From the NCBI RefSeq assembly GCF_039537985.1, contig NZ_BAABBN010000017.1, forward strand, positions 186,001 to 250,000: 64,000 nucleotides of DNA, in the 5' to 3' direction. This DNA is from Litoribacillus peritrichatus. GTDB lineage: Bacteria; Pseudomonadota; Gammaproteobacteria; Pseudomonadales; Litoribrevibacteraceae. Below the pieces are notes generated by a model. It was not told the DNA's origin. It was given only the letters and a program-made list of their open reading frames with translations, and searched no databases. The position numbers were made by a program, and so were the translations under genes. Below are positions 54,450-62,915 of the stretch, one piece after another (the first letter of the stretch is position 1; each line of letters begins with the position of its first letter).

Positions 54450-56028
54450 CGTCAAAATTGAGGTCGAACCGAGTGAGATACTGTTTCAGCCGGTGGGCAT
54501 CGTTCACGGATTTTTTCTTTAAACGGGATTGGTTAAACAGCTTCCTACCGGCGTCTGAAATGGTTTTGCTCTGTTGGCAGACTTCGATCACTTTTTGCAA
54601 TTGCCACTGGTCGAACAGGTCGATGTCGTGCAGTGTTGCTTGAGTAAAGTAATCTTCGAGGCTTACTAATGATTGTTGTTGATGAGGTGTTTGCCAGTGA
54701 TTCTTGAGGCGGTCGATTTCTTCATTCACGTTTTCTTCATTGATGCGCCCGCCGTCCGCGAGGGTGGTCATTCGTTGAACGGATGCGTTTAAATCACGAA
54801 AATTGTTTTGCCAGCAGGCTTCGCTGGAGAGTCCGAATTCAAGGTACTTTTGCCGGGCGGTTTTGTTAAAACTGACCTTATGGTTGTGTTGAATCTCCAT
54901 TTGGTGCAGCTCGTAATCCAGGTTGGGTTCGATGTCTTCCCGGCGGCTTTGCAGGCCGGGTAACTGATAGCTCCAAAGGTTAATTCTGGCCAGTAAGTCG
55001 TCTCGGAATGTGCCTTCTGCAACCGCTTTGTGGAGGTCTTTATTGGTGCCTGCGATCAGCTGGAAATCGCTGTGTATGGGGGTGTCGGAACCGACCGGAT
55101 AAAAGCTTTTTTCCTCCAGGGCGTGCAGCAACATAGCTTGCTCATCCGGGTTCAGCTCCCCGATCTCATCCAGAAACAAAAGCCCTTGATCAGCACGTGC
55201 CAGTAATCCCTGGCGCTTGGTCTGGGCGCCGGTAAATGCGCCTTTGGTGTGGCCGAACAGTGCGCTCATGGCGCCGTCGCCGCGCAAGGTGGCGCAGTTG
55301 ACGGAGACGTATTCGCCATGAATCAGGCCGCGCTTTTGCTTCAGTAAGTATATACGTTTGGCCAGTTGCGATTTGCCTGCGCCGGTCGGGCCGGTGATGA
55401 GCAATGGCGCGGTGGAGCGAATCGCCACTTTTTCAATCTGCTGAATCATTTGGTTGAACTTGCCGTTCCGGGTGGCGATGCCGGATTTCAGGAATTCTGT
55501 GCCTTCAAGGTGTTGATGCTTAAAGCGTGAGTTGATGGCATCGTACTTGGACAGGTCTAAATCAATGATCTGATATTGCCCTTTCGGGCCACGATGTTCT
55601 TTGTCGGGTGAGGTCTGAACCAGTTTGGCCGGAATGTAATTGGCTTCGCACAGCAAGAACCAGCAGATCTGAGCAACGTGGGTTCCTGTGGTGATGTGCA
55701 GTAAGTAGTCTTCCTGGTCGGGTTTGAAATCGTAGTTCATGCAGAAGTCGAGCAAGGTGCTGTAGACCTGCTCGAAATCCCAGGGGTTTTCATTTTCAAC
55801 GCTGTGTAGCCTTACGTCAATTTCTTCAGAAATGGTTTGCATGTCGCTGGCGGTGTTGTGAGCCAGGCGGTTGTCTTCGCGGTGATGAAGCAGCTCAAAG
55901 CGGTCAACATTGAGGGAATCTTGCATGCACAGTGAAATGGACGGTCGCCATTTTTCCCAGCGCTTTGCGCCCCGACTGCGGAAATCCAGTACGTTGCCGA
56001 GAAAGCCGATGACGACGGTTTTTTTCAT
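54436..56028 (-). CDS. rtcR: sigma-54-dependent activator RtcR
   Basis: 530 residues. The N-terminal RtcR/CARF-like sensing domain spans about 1-180 (KKTVVIGFLGNVLDFRSRGAK at the start). The AAA+ domain spans about 200-430, with Walker A GPTGAGKSQLAKR, the sigma-54-contact loop GAFTGA and Walker B LLFLDEIGEL. A C-terminal helix-turn-helix-like region follows (TISDAGRKLFNQSRLKK). In E. coli RtcR switches on rtcBA when damaged RNA ends accumulate; the sensor domain is thought to bind an RNA-derived ligand. The gene reads in the same direction as rtcB, whose promoter lies in the 208-bp gap. No rtcA or Ro-protein gene is present. Confidence 0.95.
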   Translation of the reverse strand: MKKTVVIGFLGNVLDFRSRGAKRWEKWRPSISLCMQDSLNVDRFELLHHREDNRLAHNTASDMQTISEEIDVRLHSVENENPWDFEQVYSTLLDFCMNYDFKPDQEDYLLHITTGTHVAQICWFLLCEANYIPAKLVQTSPDKEHRGPKGQYQIIDLDLSKYDAINSRFKHQHLEGTEFLKSGIATRNGKFNQMIQQIEKVAIRSTAPLLITGPTGAGKSQLAKRIYLLKQKRGLIHGEYVSVNCATLRGDGAMSALFGHTKGAFTGAQTKRQGLLARADQGLLFLDEIGELNPDEQAMLLHALEEKSFYPVGSDTPIHSDFQLIAGTNKDLHKAVAEGTFRDDLLARINLWSYQLPGLQSRREDIEPNLDYELHQMEIQHNHKVSFNKTARQKYLEFGLSSEACWQNNFRDLNASVQRMTTLADGGRINEENVNEEIDRLKNHWQTPHQQQSLVSLEDYFTQATLHDIDLFDQWQLQKVIEVCQQSKTISDAGRKLFNQSRLKKKSVNDAHRLKQYLTRFDLNFDDLIQ

Positions 56029-56287
56029 GATGGAGTCCTGATGATAGTACGAATATATTATTAGTATTTGCGATTGGCCATGTTTAGCATGATATCAAAG
56101 CACTGGCTCCGTATGTTCCTGACCTGAACTGTGCATCAATTCTCATCGAGTTTTCAATAAAATCAATAGAATCGTGCTTCTCAATATGTTCAGACATCTC
56201 GAAATCAAATCGAAGCAGTGAAGGATTTGCTCGATCACATCAAATGATGCTGAAACGTAAGTGGTTCATCAAGGAAATAATAACGGC

Positions 56288-56389
56288 ATGGAAGCACGTC
56301 ACACGGTTAAAACAATCCCTAGTAAAATGGAAAAACCGCTCTGTTCTTCTTTTCTGCAGCCGGCTGATTGCACAGGAGGGGTGGCATGA
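56288..56389 (+). CDS. 33-codon mini-ORF coupled to the next gene
   Basis: ATG at 56288 to TGA at 56387-56389, encoding MEARHTVKTIPSKMEKPLCS and 13 more residues ending CTGGVA. Its stop overlaps the next gene's start as ATGA, an arrangement typical of translational coupling. An AAGGAA lies about 10 bp before its ATG. No family is recognised. It may be a leader peptide, or the remnant of a longer upstream gene. The rest of 56029-56287 holds no gene and should contain the divergent promoters of rtcR and this unit. Confidence 0.35.
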   Translation: MEARHTVKTIPSKMEKPLCSSFLQPADCTGGVA

Positions 56390-57729
56390 ATATTCCCGGC
56401 CAGAAAGGATTCAAGGTCACGGACTTAATGGGAAACCACTACTTATTTTGTCATTCGTATGATGCAGGCATAGAAGTGGTACCTACGCACTTAACTTTCG
56501 TGGAAGACGCGTATTATGGACGAACATTCCTGCAAGAACTGTGTGAACTTGGCTCTCTGGAAGGAGCGCTAAGGGATTTATATTTGTATGCTCGGTCTCA
56601 TGCTCATCATTTGCATCAAAAAAGCGACTGGGATGTGTTAATTCAACTCACCAAAATGCTGGAAACGGGCGAACTGAAGGTTTGGCTGACTCGGGATATT
56701 CTAAAGGAACATGCGGCAGCACTCCGAAGTAAAGATGTCCCTATGGCATCGGGTGCTGCAACTAGTAATACGCCTGCTAAGCCCGTGATAAGACGTCGAC
56801 AGGCAGAAGAATCAACTTCTGAAAGAGAAACTTCGGCGAGTGTGCATGAATCTGACATGAGTGCTGTTGATGCAGCAAGCAAAGCGGTTCAACCAGCAAA
56901 TTTAGCAGAAGCCAAAGTTCTTTTAGCAAATCGGCGCAAACAAATAGCCGCAACCGGCTATCAACCCAAATACTCTGATAAAGAGCTCAAGCAGCTAGCG
57001 GAGCACGGAGATGTGGGTGGTGAGAGATTCCAGGTGCGGTTCATGGAAATGAGTTACCTTATTGATCGTAATACGCCTGACGATCCATTAAGTGGAAAAT
57101 TAGGAATGGTGATGAAAGGTGAGTCTGGGGAAGGTGCAAAGTATTGGTCTACAAGCTTTGACCAGCTCGAAGATGCAGATTCAGATCCGAAACTTATCAG
57201 TGAAAAGTTGGGACTGGAGTATGACTCAGGGACAAGTTATTGCTTAGTAATTGTTGATACTCAAAAAGCGGCACCTTTAACGGGGGTAAAAAGCGTATCA
57301 GCGACTTTTAATAATGTCAGTGAATTTGCAAACACTGAATTACCAAAACAGTTTTCTAAAGACTTTACTAATCGAGTAATGACCCCTAAATTCCAGGAGT
57401 TTTATTCCGAGCACTACAGTGCAGCTGTAAATAGTGGTGATTTACCACATCAGTGGTCCAGAGATACTGATGCATTTCAAAATTACCTACAGACGACTGA
57501 TTTACCATTGGAAGATCAGGAGTTGCTGATTACTCGAATGGAAATGCATGACAGAATTGGCAATAATCAGGATTATCTAGGAACGGGTCTAACAAAGGAA
57601 TTAAACTCTGAGAGTCCAAATAGCTGTGGGGTGGTCGAAACACTTAATTTTGAGCGTAAAACTGTTAACTTGAAGGCGTTACATGAAGCTGGTGCCATCA
57701 CCATTATCAAGGATCTTGAAATAGTATGA
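56386..57729 (+). CDS. putative two-domain effector/toxin-like protein, family unknown
   Basis: 447 residues from the ATG at 56386, which has a strong AGGAGG. The protein has a compact N-terminal part (1-115; HYLFCHSYDAGIEVVPTH, and LIQLTKMLETGELKVWLTRD). A low-complexity linker follows (about 120-170, rich in Ser, Ala, Glu, Thr). The C-terminal part (about 175-447) contains YWSTSFDQLE, a VIVDTQKAAP strand and a DLPHQWSRDTDAFQNYL segment. There is no signal peptide or membrane helix. The layout (N-domain, disordered linker, C-domain, overlapping small downstream gene) is that of many secreted antibacterial effectors. I recognise neither domain, so toxin is inference from architecture only. 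Codon use is more AT-rich than in rtcR. Confidence 0.6.
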   Translation: MNIPGQKGFKVTDLMGNHYLFCHSYDAGIEVVPTHLTFVEDAYYGRTFLQELCELGSLEGALRDLYLYARSHAHHLHQKSDWDVLIQLTKMLETGELKVWLTRDILKEHAAALRSKDVPMASGAATSNTPAKPVIRRRQAEESTSERETSASVHESDMSAVDAASKAVQPANLAEAKVLLANRRKQIAATGYQPKYSDKELKQLAEHGDVGGERFQVRFMEMSYLIDRNTPDDPLSGKLGMVMKGESGEGAKYWSTSFDQLEDADSDPKLISEKLGLEYDSGTSYCLVIVDTQKAAPLTGVKSVSATFNNVSEFANTELPKQFSKDFTNRVMTPKFQEFYSEHYSAAVNSGDLPHQWSRDTDAFQNYLQTTDLPLEDQELLITRMEMHDRIGNNQDYLGTGLTKELNSESPNSCGVVETLNFERKTVNLKALHEAGAITIIKDLEIV

Positions 57730-58244
57730 CTTATATACAGGAGTATTCAGTAGCAGCAAGTCTGCCAAGCATTACTGACCATAATTATTTACCGTGTGAT
57801 GCCACCGAAATTGGACGGCTAATGGATACAACGGAACGAGAAAAGCTGTATGTCCTCATTAAACGAAATCAATATTTATCTATATTGGCTGTATTTAGGA
57901 ACTTGAAAACCAATAAGTATTGCTGCACACAGTATGACTTTCCTCTTAAAGTACTTAGCTGGTTTCCCAAGGCTTTGGAGGAATTTCAAAAAGCTCCCGC
58001 TGAAGGCGGTTTACATGCAGGTGCTATGAGCAGCGTTGATGAAGATGTAGATGGTGAAATGCTGTGCGTGCAAGCTGCTACTCAAGGCTATTATATTGTG
58101 AACTGGTCTCGACAAAGCCCAATAGCCGTTACAACTGCATATAAACCAACTGAAATTTCTTTTAGTTATCACTTTTTATATGATCTTGGTTTTTTAGAAC
58201 TTTGGAAAGACCTAGGCGAAAAATACGAGCGCGGTGAGATTTAA
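57726..58244 (+). CDS. unknown protein, candidate immunity partner
   Basis: 172 residues, starting inside the last codons of the preceding gene (4-bp ATGA overlap), so expression is coupled. Predicted soluble and acidic, with no signal peptide. It has paired Cys in YCCTQYDFPL and an aromatic-rich C-terminal half (ISFSYHFLYDLGFLELWKDL). No family is recognised. Small size, acidity and tight coupling to a larger multidomain protein fit an immunity protein, but a chaperone or ordinary partner subunit is equally possible. Confidence 0.6.
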   Translation: MTYIQEYSVAASLPSITDHNYLPCDATEIGRLMDTTEREKLYVLIKRNQYLSILAVFRNLKTNKYCCTQYDFPLKVLSWFPKALEEFQKAPAEGGLHAGAMSSVDEDVDGEMLCVQAATQGYYIVNWSRQSPIAVTTAYKPTEISFSYHFLYDLGFLELWKDLGEKYERGEI

Positions 58245-58283
58245 CCTTAGGAACTCTTGAATAGTTTCCGGACCAACGAAGAT

Positions 58284-58897
58284 TTATTTCCCTGATAAGG
58301 CCAAATAGCCGGAAGCGCCGACTAACGCTGAACCGCCAAAACGATTGATAAAGCGAGGGTGTTTGGAAATGCGTTGGGAGGCTTTTTTGGCTGTGGCTGC
58401 ATAAATCATCACCCATGTGAAATCCAACAGTGCCATGGTCGGGCACATGATGGCCATTTGTTCAAAGAGCGACATAGAGGGGTCAATGAACTGTGGAAAA
58501 ATGCAGTAAAAAACACAATGGCCTTTGGGTTGCCTGCGGCGACCATAAATCCGGACAAGAACAATTTACCGGGCGTGGCATCTTGAGTTGTTTTATCGTT
58601 GGCGGGAGCTTTCGTTGTTTGCATGAACATTTTAACGCCCATATACAGCAAAGTAATCACGCCGAACCATTTGATGATCTGAAATGCCGTTTCTGAATTG
58701 GCAATAATCACACCCAGCCCAATGGCCACGAACACCATTTGCAAAAAATTGGCGGTGATATCACCGAGTGCGGTAAAGGTGGTTTTTTTTACGCCGAAGT
58801 GAACAGAATGCACCATGCCTAATAAGATGCTGGGGCCTGGCGTCATGGTTAATACCAAGGATGCAGCGACAAAAGCGAGCCAGGTTTCGAGTGTCAT
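58284..58897 (-). pseudogene. LysE/RhtB-family amino-acid exporter, frameshifted
   Basis: The first 138 or so residues read as a clean LysE-family transporter: WLAFVAASLVLTMTPGPSIL, then GDITANFLQMVFVAIGLG and GNPKAIVFFTAFF. The family then continues PQFIDPS. Here the sequence reads HSSLTPL in the first frame, while QFIDPSMSLFEQMAIM and the C-terminal membrane segments lie in another frame ending at 58284. One missing base near 58496 (FF-CCACAG instead of FF-CCNACAG) explains it. Joined, the product would be about 205 residues, normal for the family. It is either a recent pseudogene or a sequencing error. Confidence 0.8.
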
Positions 58898-59009
58898 GGG
58901 GGTTCCTGTTGGCGTGAAGGTAGCCGACAGTCTACTCGAAACAGGCGCTTCGCATAAAGGTGATTGGTCAATCGTTGCTCTTTTTAACGGAGCTATTTAC
59001 AGGTCTATT

Positions 59010-59381
59010 TTACAAAAGCTCCAAGCCTAAAATGGTGAGGGCGACCACCTCACATAGATAAGTCAGGGTTGCGCCCGACATACGAAACAGCGCAGAGACC
59101 TGAAACATGCCGATGGCATGAATAACTCTGGACGCAGTAAACCCTATTACTAACGCAGGCAGTAATGTTGAACTGCTTTCTATGGCGAGCGCTAATACCA
59201 CCAGGCCAAAGGCAATGACGTGCTCGACGCCGTTGGCGTGACACCGAATGGCTTTTTTTACATTAATTTTGCCGCCGTCGCCATGTGGCACTCTTTCGGT
59301 AATACGTACTTTCGACACGTATAACGCGAGTAAGGTAACAAAAGCGACATTAAAAAATACATACAGTTTAAACCAATACAT
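59010..59381 (-). CDS. MAPEG family membrane protein
   Basis: 123 residues with four hydrophobic segments. The helix-2 motif is seen in RCHANGVEHVIAFGLVVLAL, which corresponds to the family's R-x-x-x-N-x-x-E glutathione-binding motif. MAPEG proteins are glutathione-dependent transferases/peroxidases in the membrane, though small bacterial ones are mostly uncharacterised. It is divergent from a LysR regulator across 116 bp, which suggests that regulator controls it. Confidence 0.8.
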   Translation of the reverse strand: MYWFKLYVFFNVAFVTLLALYVSKVRITERVPHGDGGKINVKKAIRCHANGVEHVIAFGLVVLALAIESSSTLLPALVIGFTASRVIHAIGMFQVSALFRMSGATLTYLCEVVALTILGLELL

Positions 59382-59497
59382 AACTTTCTCCTGAAAGGGC
59401 TTGGAAGGGAGTTTATGCCTGACGGTAACCGTAATAAACTGGCTTATGTGTAATTCATTCTTACGATTAATGTAATAGTGTTGGCAGGAGTTTGCTG

Positions 59498-60379
59498 GTG
59501 GCTTTATCCGATGATAACCAAGTATTTATCACCTTAGTGAATCATGGCAGTTTTATTCGGGCGGCGAATGCATTGGAAACCACCAGTGCCTCGGTCAGTC
59601 GTTATCTGAAAAAATTAGAGCAACGGTTGGGAGTGCAGTTGATTCACCGAACCACTCGCTCATTGAGCCTGACTCAAGCCGGTCAGGTGTATTTTGAAAG
59701 TTGCCAGAGAATCGTGGAAGAAAAACGAGAGACGGAACTTAAACTGCAGAATTTATCCGCCAAGCCGGTAGGTACACTGAAATTAACCAGTACTTCGACC
59801 TTTGCCCGAACTCAGCTGATTCCTGTCATTGCTGAGTTTTCGGAAGAATACCCGGACATTCAATTTGAGTTGAATGTGTCTGATGCGACGTTAGACATCA
59901 TCGACGCAGGGTTTGATTTGGCCTTTCGAGCCGGCGAGCTGAAAGACTCACGGCTTCGATGCCGCACGGTATTGTCTGGTTTCTTAATGGCTTGCGCCTC
60001 GCCGGAATACATTGCCCGAGCCGGTTTGCCGCAACGGCCTCAGGATTTAGCGAGCCATTCTTTTATTTTTATTGGTCACGTTCAGTCGGTGATTAAACGA
60101 TTTCAACAATTATTGCCGCAGTTCCATGTTTCCAATTCAAACAATAAGGTGCTGGTTAACGATATGTTGGCGGCTTACCAGTGCGCCTGTTCCGGCATGG
60201 GGGTGACCGTTCTGCCCAGCTACCTCATTGAACAGGACCTTCAGCAAGGTAGGCTGGTGCCCTTGTTTACGTCAGAGGATCAATTGCGCCATGAGGTCAA
60301 TGCGGTATTTCCGCAATCGGCGTTTGTGCCCAATAAGACCCGGGTGTTTCTGGATTATCTGATACAAAGGCTGAATTGA
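59498..60379 (+). CDS. LysR-family transcriptional regulator
   Basis: 293 residues. N-terminal winged helix-turn-helix (about 10-65): FITLVNHGSFIRAANALETT, then SASVSRYLKKLEQRLGVQLI and HRTTRSLSLTQAG. The substrate-binding domain follows (about 90-290). Start chosen as GTG 59498, seven bases after GGAG; a TTG two codons earlier sits too close to the ribosome site. It is divergent from the MAPEG gene. The inducer is unknown. Confidence 0.9.
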   Translation: MALSDDNQVFITLVNHGSFIRAANALETTSASVSRYLKKLEQRLGVQLIHRTTRSLSLTQAGQVYFESCQRIVEEKRETELKLQNLSAKPVGTLKLTSTSTFARTQLIPVIAEFSEEYPDIQFELNVSDATLDIIDAGFDLAFRAGELKDSRLRCRTVLSGFLMACASPEYIARAGLPQRPQDLASHSFIFIGHVQSVIKRFQQLLPQFHVSNSNNKVLVNDMLAAYQCACSGMGVTVLPSYLIEQDLQQGRLVPLFTSEDQLRHEVNAVFPQSAFVPNKTRVFLDYLIQRLN

Positions 60380-60461
60380 GTTGCCGCTGGATTTTCAGAG
60401 GCCGCGTTGGCAACGAAGCCCTCTGAAATTACATGGGTTACCAAATCAGTCATATTGAACA

Positions 60462-61175
60462 TCAGTGACCGTGACTGTGTGAGGCATGTCCAGGCACAAA
60501 CCCTTGATGAATCAGCTTGGCCACACGCGGATCGGATTCGCTGTCGCCCAAATCGGCGTAATCCATACGGTCAAAGGTGCTCAGTTGAGCCAACCAACCA
60601 ACGACTTCTTCGGTTTGGTATAAGCGAGCGAGGACCATAGTCGGCTGGCCGTTTTGAATCACCCTGGCGGGGATTTGGTACTGATCGATCAACTCAACCT
60701 GGTAGCTGTGATCGTTATTGGTCAGACGGCGGGCATTGTGACGGTTCCACTGCATGGTTTCTGCCTGATGAAGGGTGTCCAGCTTTTTACTGGCGAGCAG
60801 GCCTCGTACCTGTTCCCAGCTTACGTTCTGACCAAGGGAGGCCAGGTCGGAGGCTTCGTACTCGATGACCAGTTTGGAATCGGTAATCCAGCGATTAAAT
60901 TTCAGTTTCTTTCCTTTAGGGTGCCAAGAGGTCAGCTCTCCGTTGGCTTTTTTGTAAAAAGTTCCTTGGTCTGTGTACCAGACCTGCATCGGTTGAAACT
61001 GTTGGGTTTGCGGATTGGCAACGAAATAATCGGCTGCGAACGGGCTGCAACCGGATTTCAGTTTTTGCGGTTTGCAATAACCGGCTTGTGCTGTGGTATT
61101 GAATGCGATGCCGCAAGTGACAATCAGCAGAGATAAGAAACGGGTTACGTTAAAGGATGAGACAAAGAACTTCAT
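60462..61175 (-). CDS. secreted protein of unknown function with His-rich tail
   Basis: 237 residues. A Sec signal ends near AQA-GY (about residue 31). The mature part has two early Cys (YCKPQKLKSGCSPF) that could form a disulfide, a beta-rich middle with WYTDQGTFYKKANGELTSWHPKGKK, and a C-terminus HASHSHGH that could bind metal. No family recognised. It lies on the same strand as the alkaline phosphatases, 138 bp after them, so co-regulation is possible. Confidence 0.7.
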   Translation of the reverse strand: MKFFVSSFNVTRFLSLLIVTCGIAFNTTAQAGYCKPQKLKSGCSPFAADYFVANPQTQQFQPMQVWYTDQGTFYKKANGELTSWHPKGKKLKFNRWITDSKLVIEYEASDLASLGQNVSWEQVRGLLASKKLDTLHQAETMQWNRHNARRLTNNDHSYQVELIDQYQIPARVIQNGQPTMVLARLYQTEEVVGWLAQLSTFDRMDYADLGDSESDPRVAKLIHQGFVPGHASHSHGH

Positions 61176-61313
61176 GACGATGATCCAAAAACAGTGTTAG
61201 AAAGCGTGTGAATGGGTAATTTAAGGGAAAAATATGTCGCTCAAATGACAACAGCCAAACCGGAATAAGCGCTTGGCTGTTGCATTGCGGGTGGGTCAGT
61301 TACATACGGTTGA

Positions 61314-62897
61314 TCAGTCCGCTAATGCTGCGTCTGCCAACTCCACCAAACCCGTTGCTTTGTTGATGATGTGGAAAATCATGTTTTGCTCCAGCGTTCC
61401 TTGTGCCAAATGCGCCCAAGGGCCTGCAGCGTAGATGCCTACGTCTTCACCAGCGTGGGTTTCCGAACCGCGAGGGACAAGAGATTCCTGATAGAAGCCT
61501 TCGGCTTGAGTATCCACTTCGCTCAGGTCGATTCGACCTGCTCCACGAGCGTCGTTATTCGCCGGGTTACTGGCCCCTGGGCCATTCATGTAACCGACCG
61601 TGGTGTACGGCATATTATCCGCACCAACCGCCACTTGGTCATCAACACCTACAACTTTGCCTAAGATTGGGTTGCCACGTTTAGGGTAACCGGCAATGGT
61701 AAACACATGGCTGTGGTCAGCGGTGACCATCACCAGCGTTTCATCCAAATCCACTTTTGCCAGCGCTGCTTTTACTGCATCAGAGAACTCAATGGCATCG
61801 GTCAATGCGCGATAGGCATTGCCTGCGTGGTGACCGTGGTCGATGCGACCGGATTCAACTACCAGTACGAAACCGTCGTCGTCTTTGGATAACATATCGA
61901 TGGCAGCTTCTGTCATTTCAGTCAATGAAGGCTCTTCCGCATCGTCTCGATCCGCTTCATAACTCATGTGGGAAGACGTAAACAAACCCATCAGCTGATC
62001 CGTTTGTTCCAGGTTGACGCCTTGCAAACCGGCCTTATCCGAAACAAAGGCACGCGTGGTGTTTTCGGCGGCGCCATCCACCCACAGTTGTGTCAGATCG
62101 CGTCCGTCTTCACGTCGGCCACCATCGTCTTGTGGAATGAAATGGCGCAATCCGCCGCCCAGGATGACATCAATGCCGTCCCCGTAATCGTAGCTGACCA
62201 ATTGAGAGGCGATGTCTTCACAACCTGCTGTGTTGTGGCCGTCGTCGTTCGATTCGGCAATTTCAGCGTCGTCTTCCCAACCGCGTTCCGGGCTGACGGC
62301 ATACGTTGCCGCCGGCGTGGCGTGGGTAATGCGGGCAGTGGAAACAACGCCCGTTGCTTTACCGGCAATTTCAGCGAGAGAGACGGCAGATACCAGCTCG
62401 TTTCCTGCAACGGTGTTGCACTCGCTGCGCTCAACGTCTTCGTCAACGCCGATGACGCCTGCATCCGATTTGACGCCCGTCATCATCGCCGTCATGGTAC
62501 CGGCTGAGTCCGGGGTTTGCTGATCGGTATTGTAGGTTTTGGCCAAAGCAACGTATGGGAAGGTGTCCCAGGCCAGGTTGTTTTCTTCCCCGGTTTCGCC
62601 GCGTTGCTGGCCTTCCAGAATGCGGGCAGCGGTGGTGGTGCTTACCCCCATGCCGTCCCCAACAAACAGAATCACATTTTTGGCGGTTTGAATGTTCGGT
62701 GCATTGTTGGCTGCGGCCGCGACGGCGTTTGCGCCTTGGTTGAACCAAGCGTTTTTCGATTCCCCCTGCGCTGCGCTTTGGGCGGGGGTGTCTACGTTGG
62801 GGGCGTCGTTGCTGTTACTGCTGTCGCTGTCACTGCAACCGGCCATGAATACGGTGCTGCTCATAATCGCAGCAAGTAGCGTTTTCTTAAAGTTCAT
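61314..62897 (-). CDS. alkaline phosphatase, lipoprotein form
   Basis: 527 residues of the PhoA-type alkaline phosphatase family. The signal has a lipobox (FMAGC, Cys21), then a Ser/Asn/Asp-rich tether. Catalytic elements: KNVILFVGDGMG (metal Asp), TPDSAGTMTAMMTG with the phosphorylated Ser, THATPAATY, SGRIDHGHHAGN, TADHSHVF (metal Asp/His), and SETHAGEDVGIYA near the end. It removes phosphate from organic esters in the periplasm or at the cell surface. ATG 62897 is used because AGGAG lies seven bases before it; the ATG six bases upstream is too close. It is 18 bp after a paralogous gene. Confidence 0.93.
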   Translation of the reverse strand: MNFKKTLLAAIMSSTVFMAGCSDSDSSNSNDAPNVDTPAQSAAQGESKNAWFNQGANAVAAAANNAPNIQTAKNVILFVGDGMGVSTTTAARILEGQQRGETGEENNLAWDTFPYVALAKTYNTDQQTPDSAGTMTAMMTGVKSDAGVIGVDEDVERSECNTVAGNELVSAVSLAEIAGKATGVVSTARITHATPAATYAVSPERGWEDDAEIAESNDDGHNTAGCEDIASQLVSYDYGDGIDVILGGGLRHFIPQDDGGRREDGRDLTQLWVDGAAENTTRAFVSDKAGLQGVNLEQTDQLMGLFTSSHMSYEADRDDAEEPSLTEMTEAAIDMLSKDDDGFVLVVESGRIDHGHHAGNAYRALTDAIEFSDAVKAALAKVDLDETLVMVTADHSHVFTIAGYPKRGNPILGKVVGVDDQVAVGADNMPYTTVGYMNGPGASNPANNDARGAGRIDLSEVDTQAEGFYQESLVPRGSETHAGEDVGIYAAGPWAHLAQGTLEQNMIFHIINKATGLVELADAALAD

Positions 62898-62915
62898 AAT
62901 CATTCTCCTGCTGGA

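Noticed and set aside
57130..57170. YWSTSF in the putative effector as the STS motif of an ADP-ribosyltransferase
   Set aside because: The preceding catalytic Arg strand and the following ExE/QxE at proper spacing were not convincing; the motif is short and could be chance.
62517..62879. Long open frames on the plus strand opposite the alkaline phosphatases
   Set aside because: They mirror the codon bias of the phosphatase genes and have no family features; the phosphatase frames carry complete active-site motifs.
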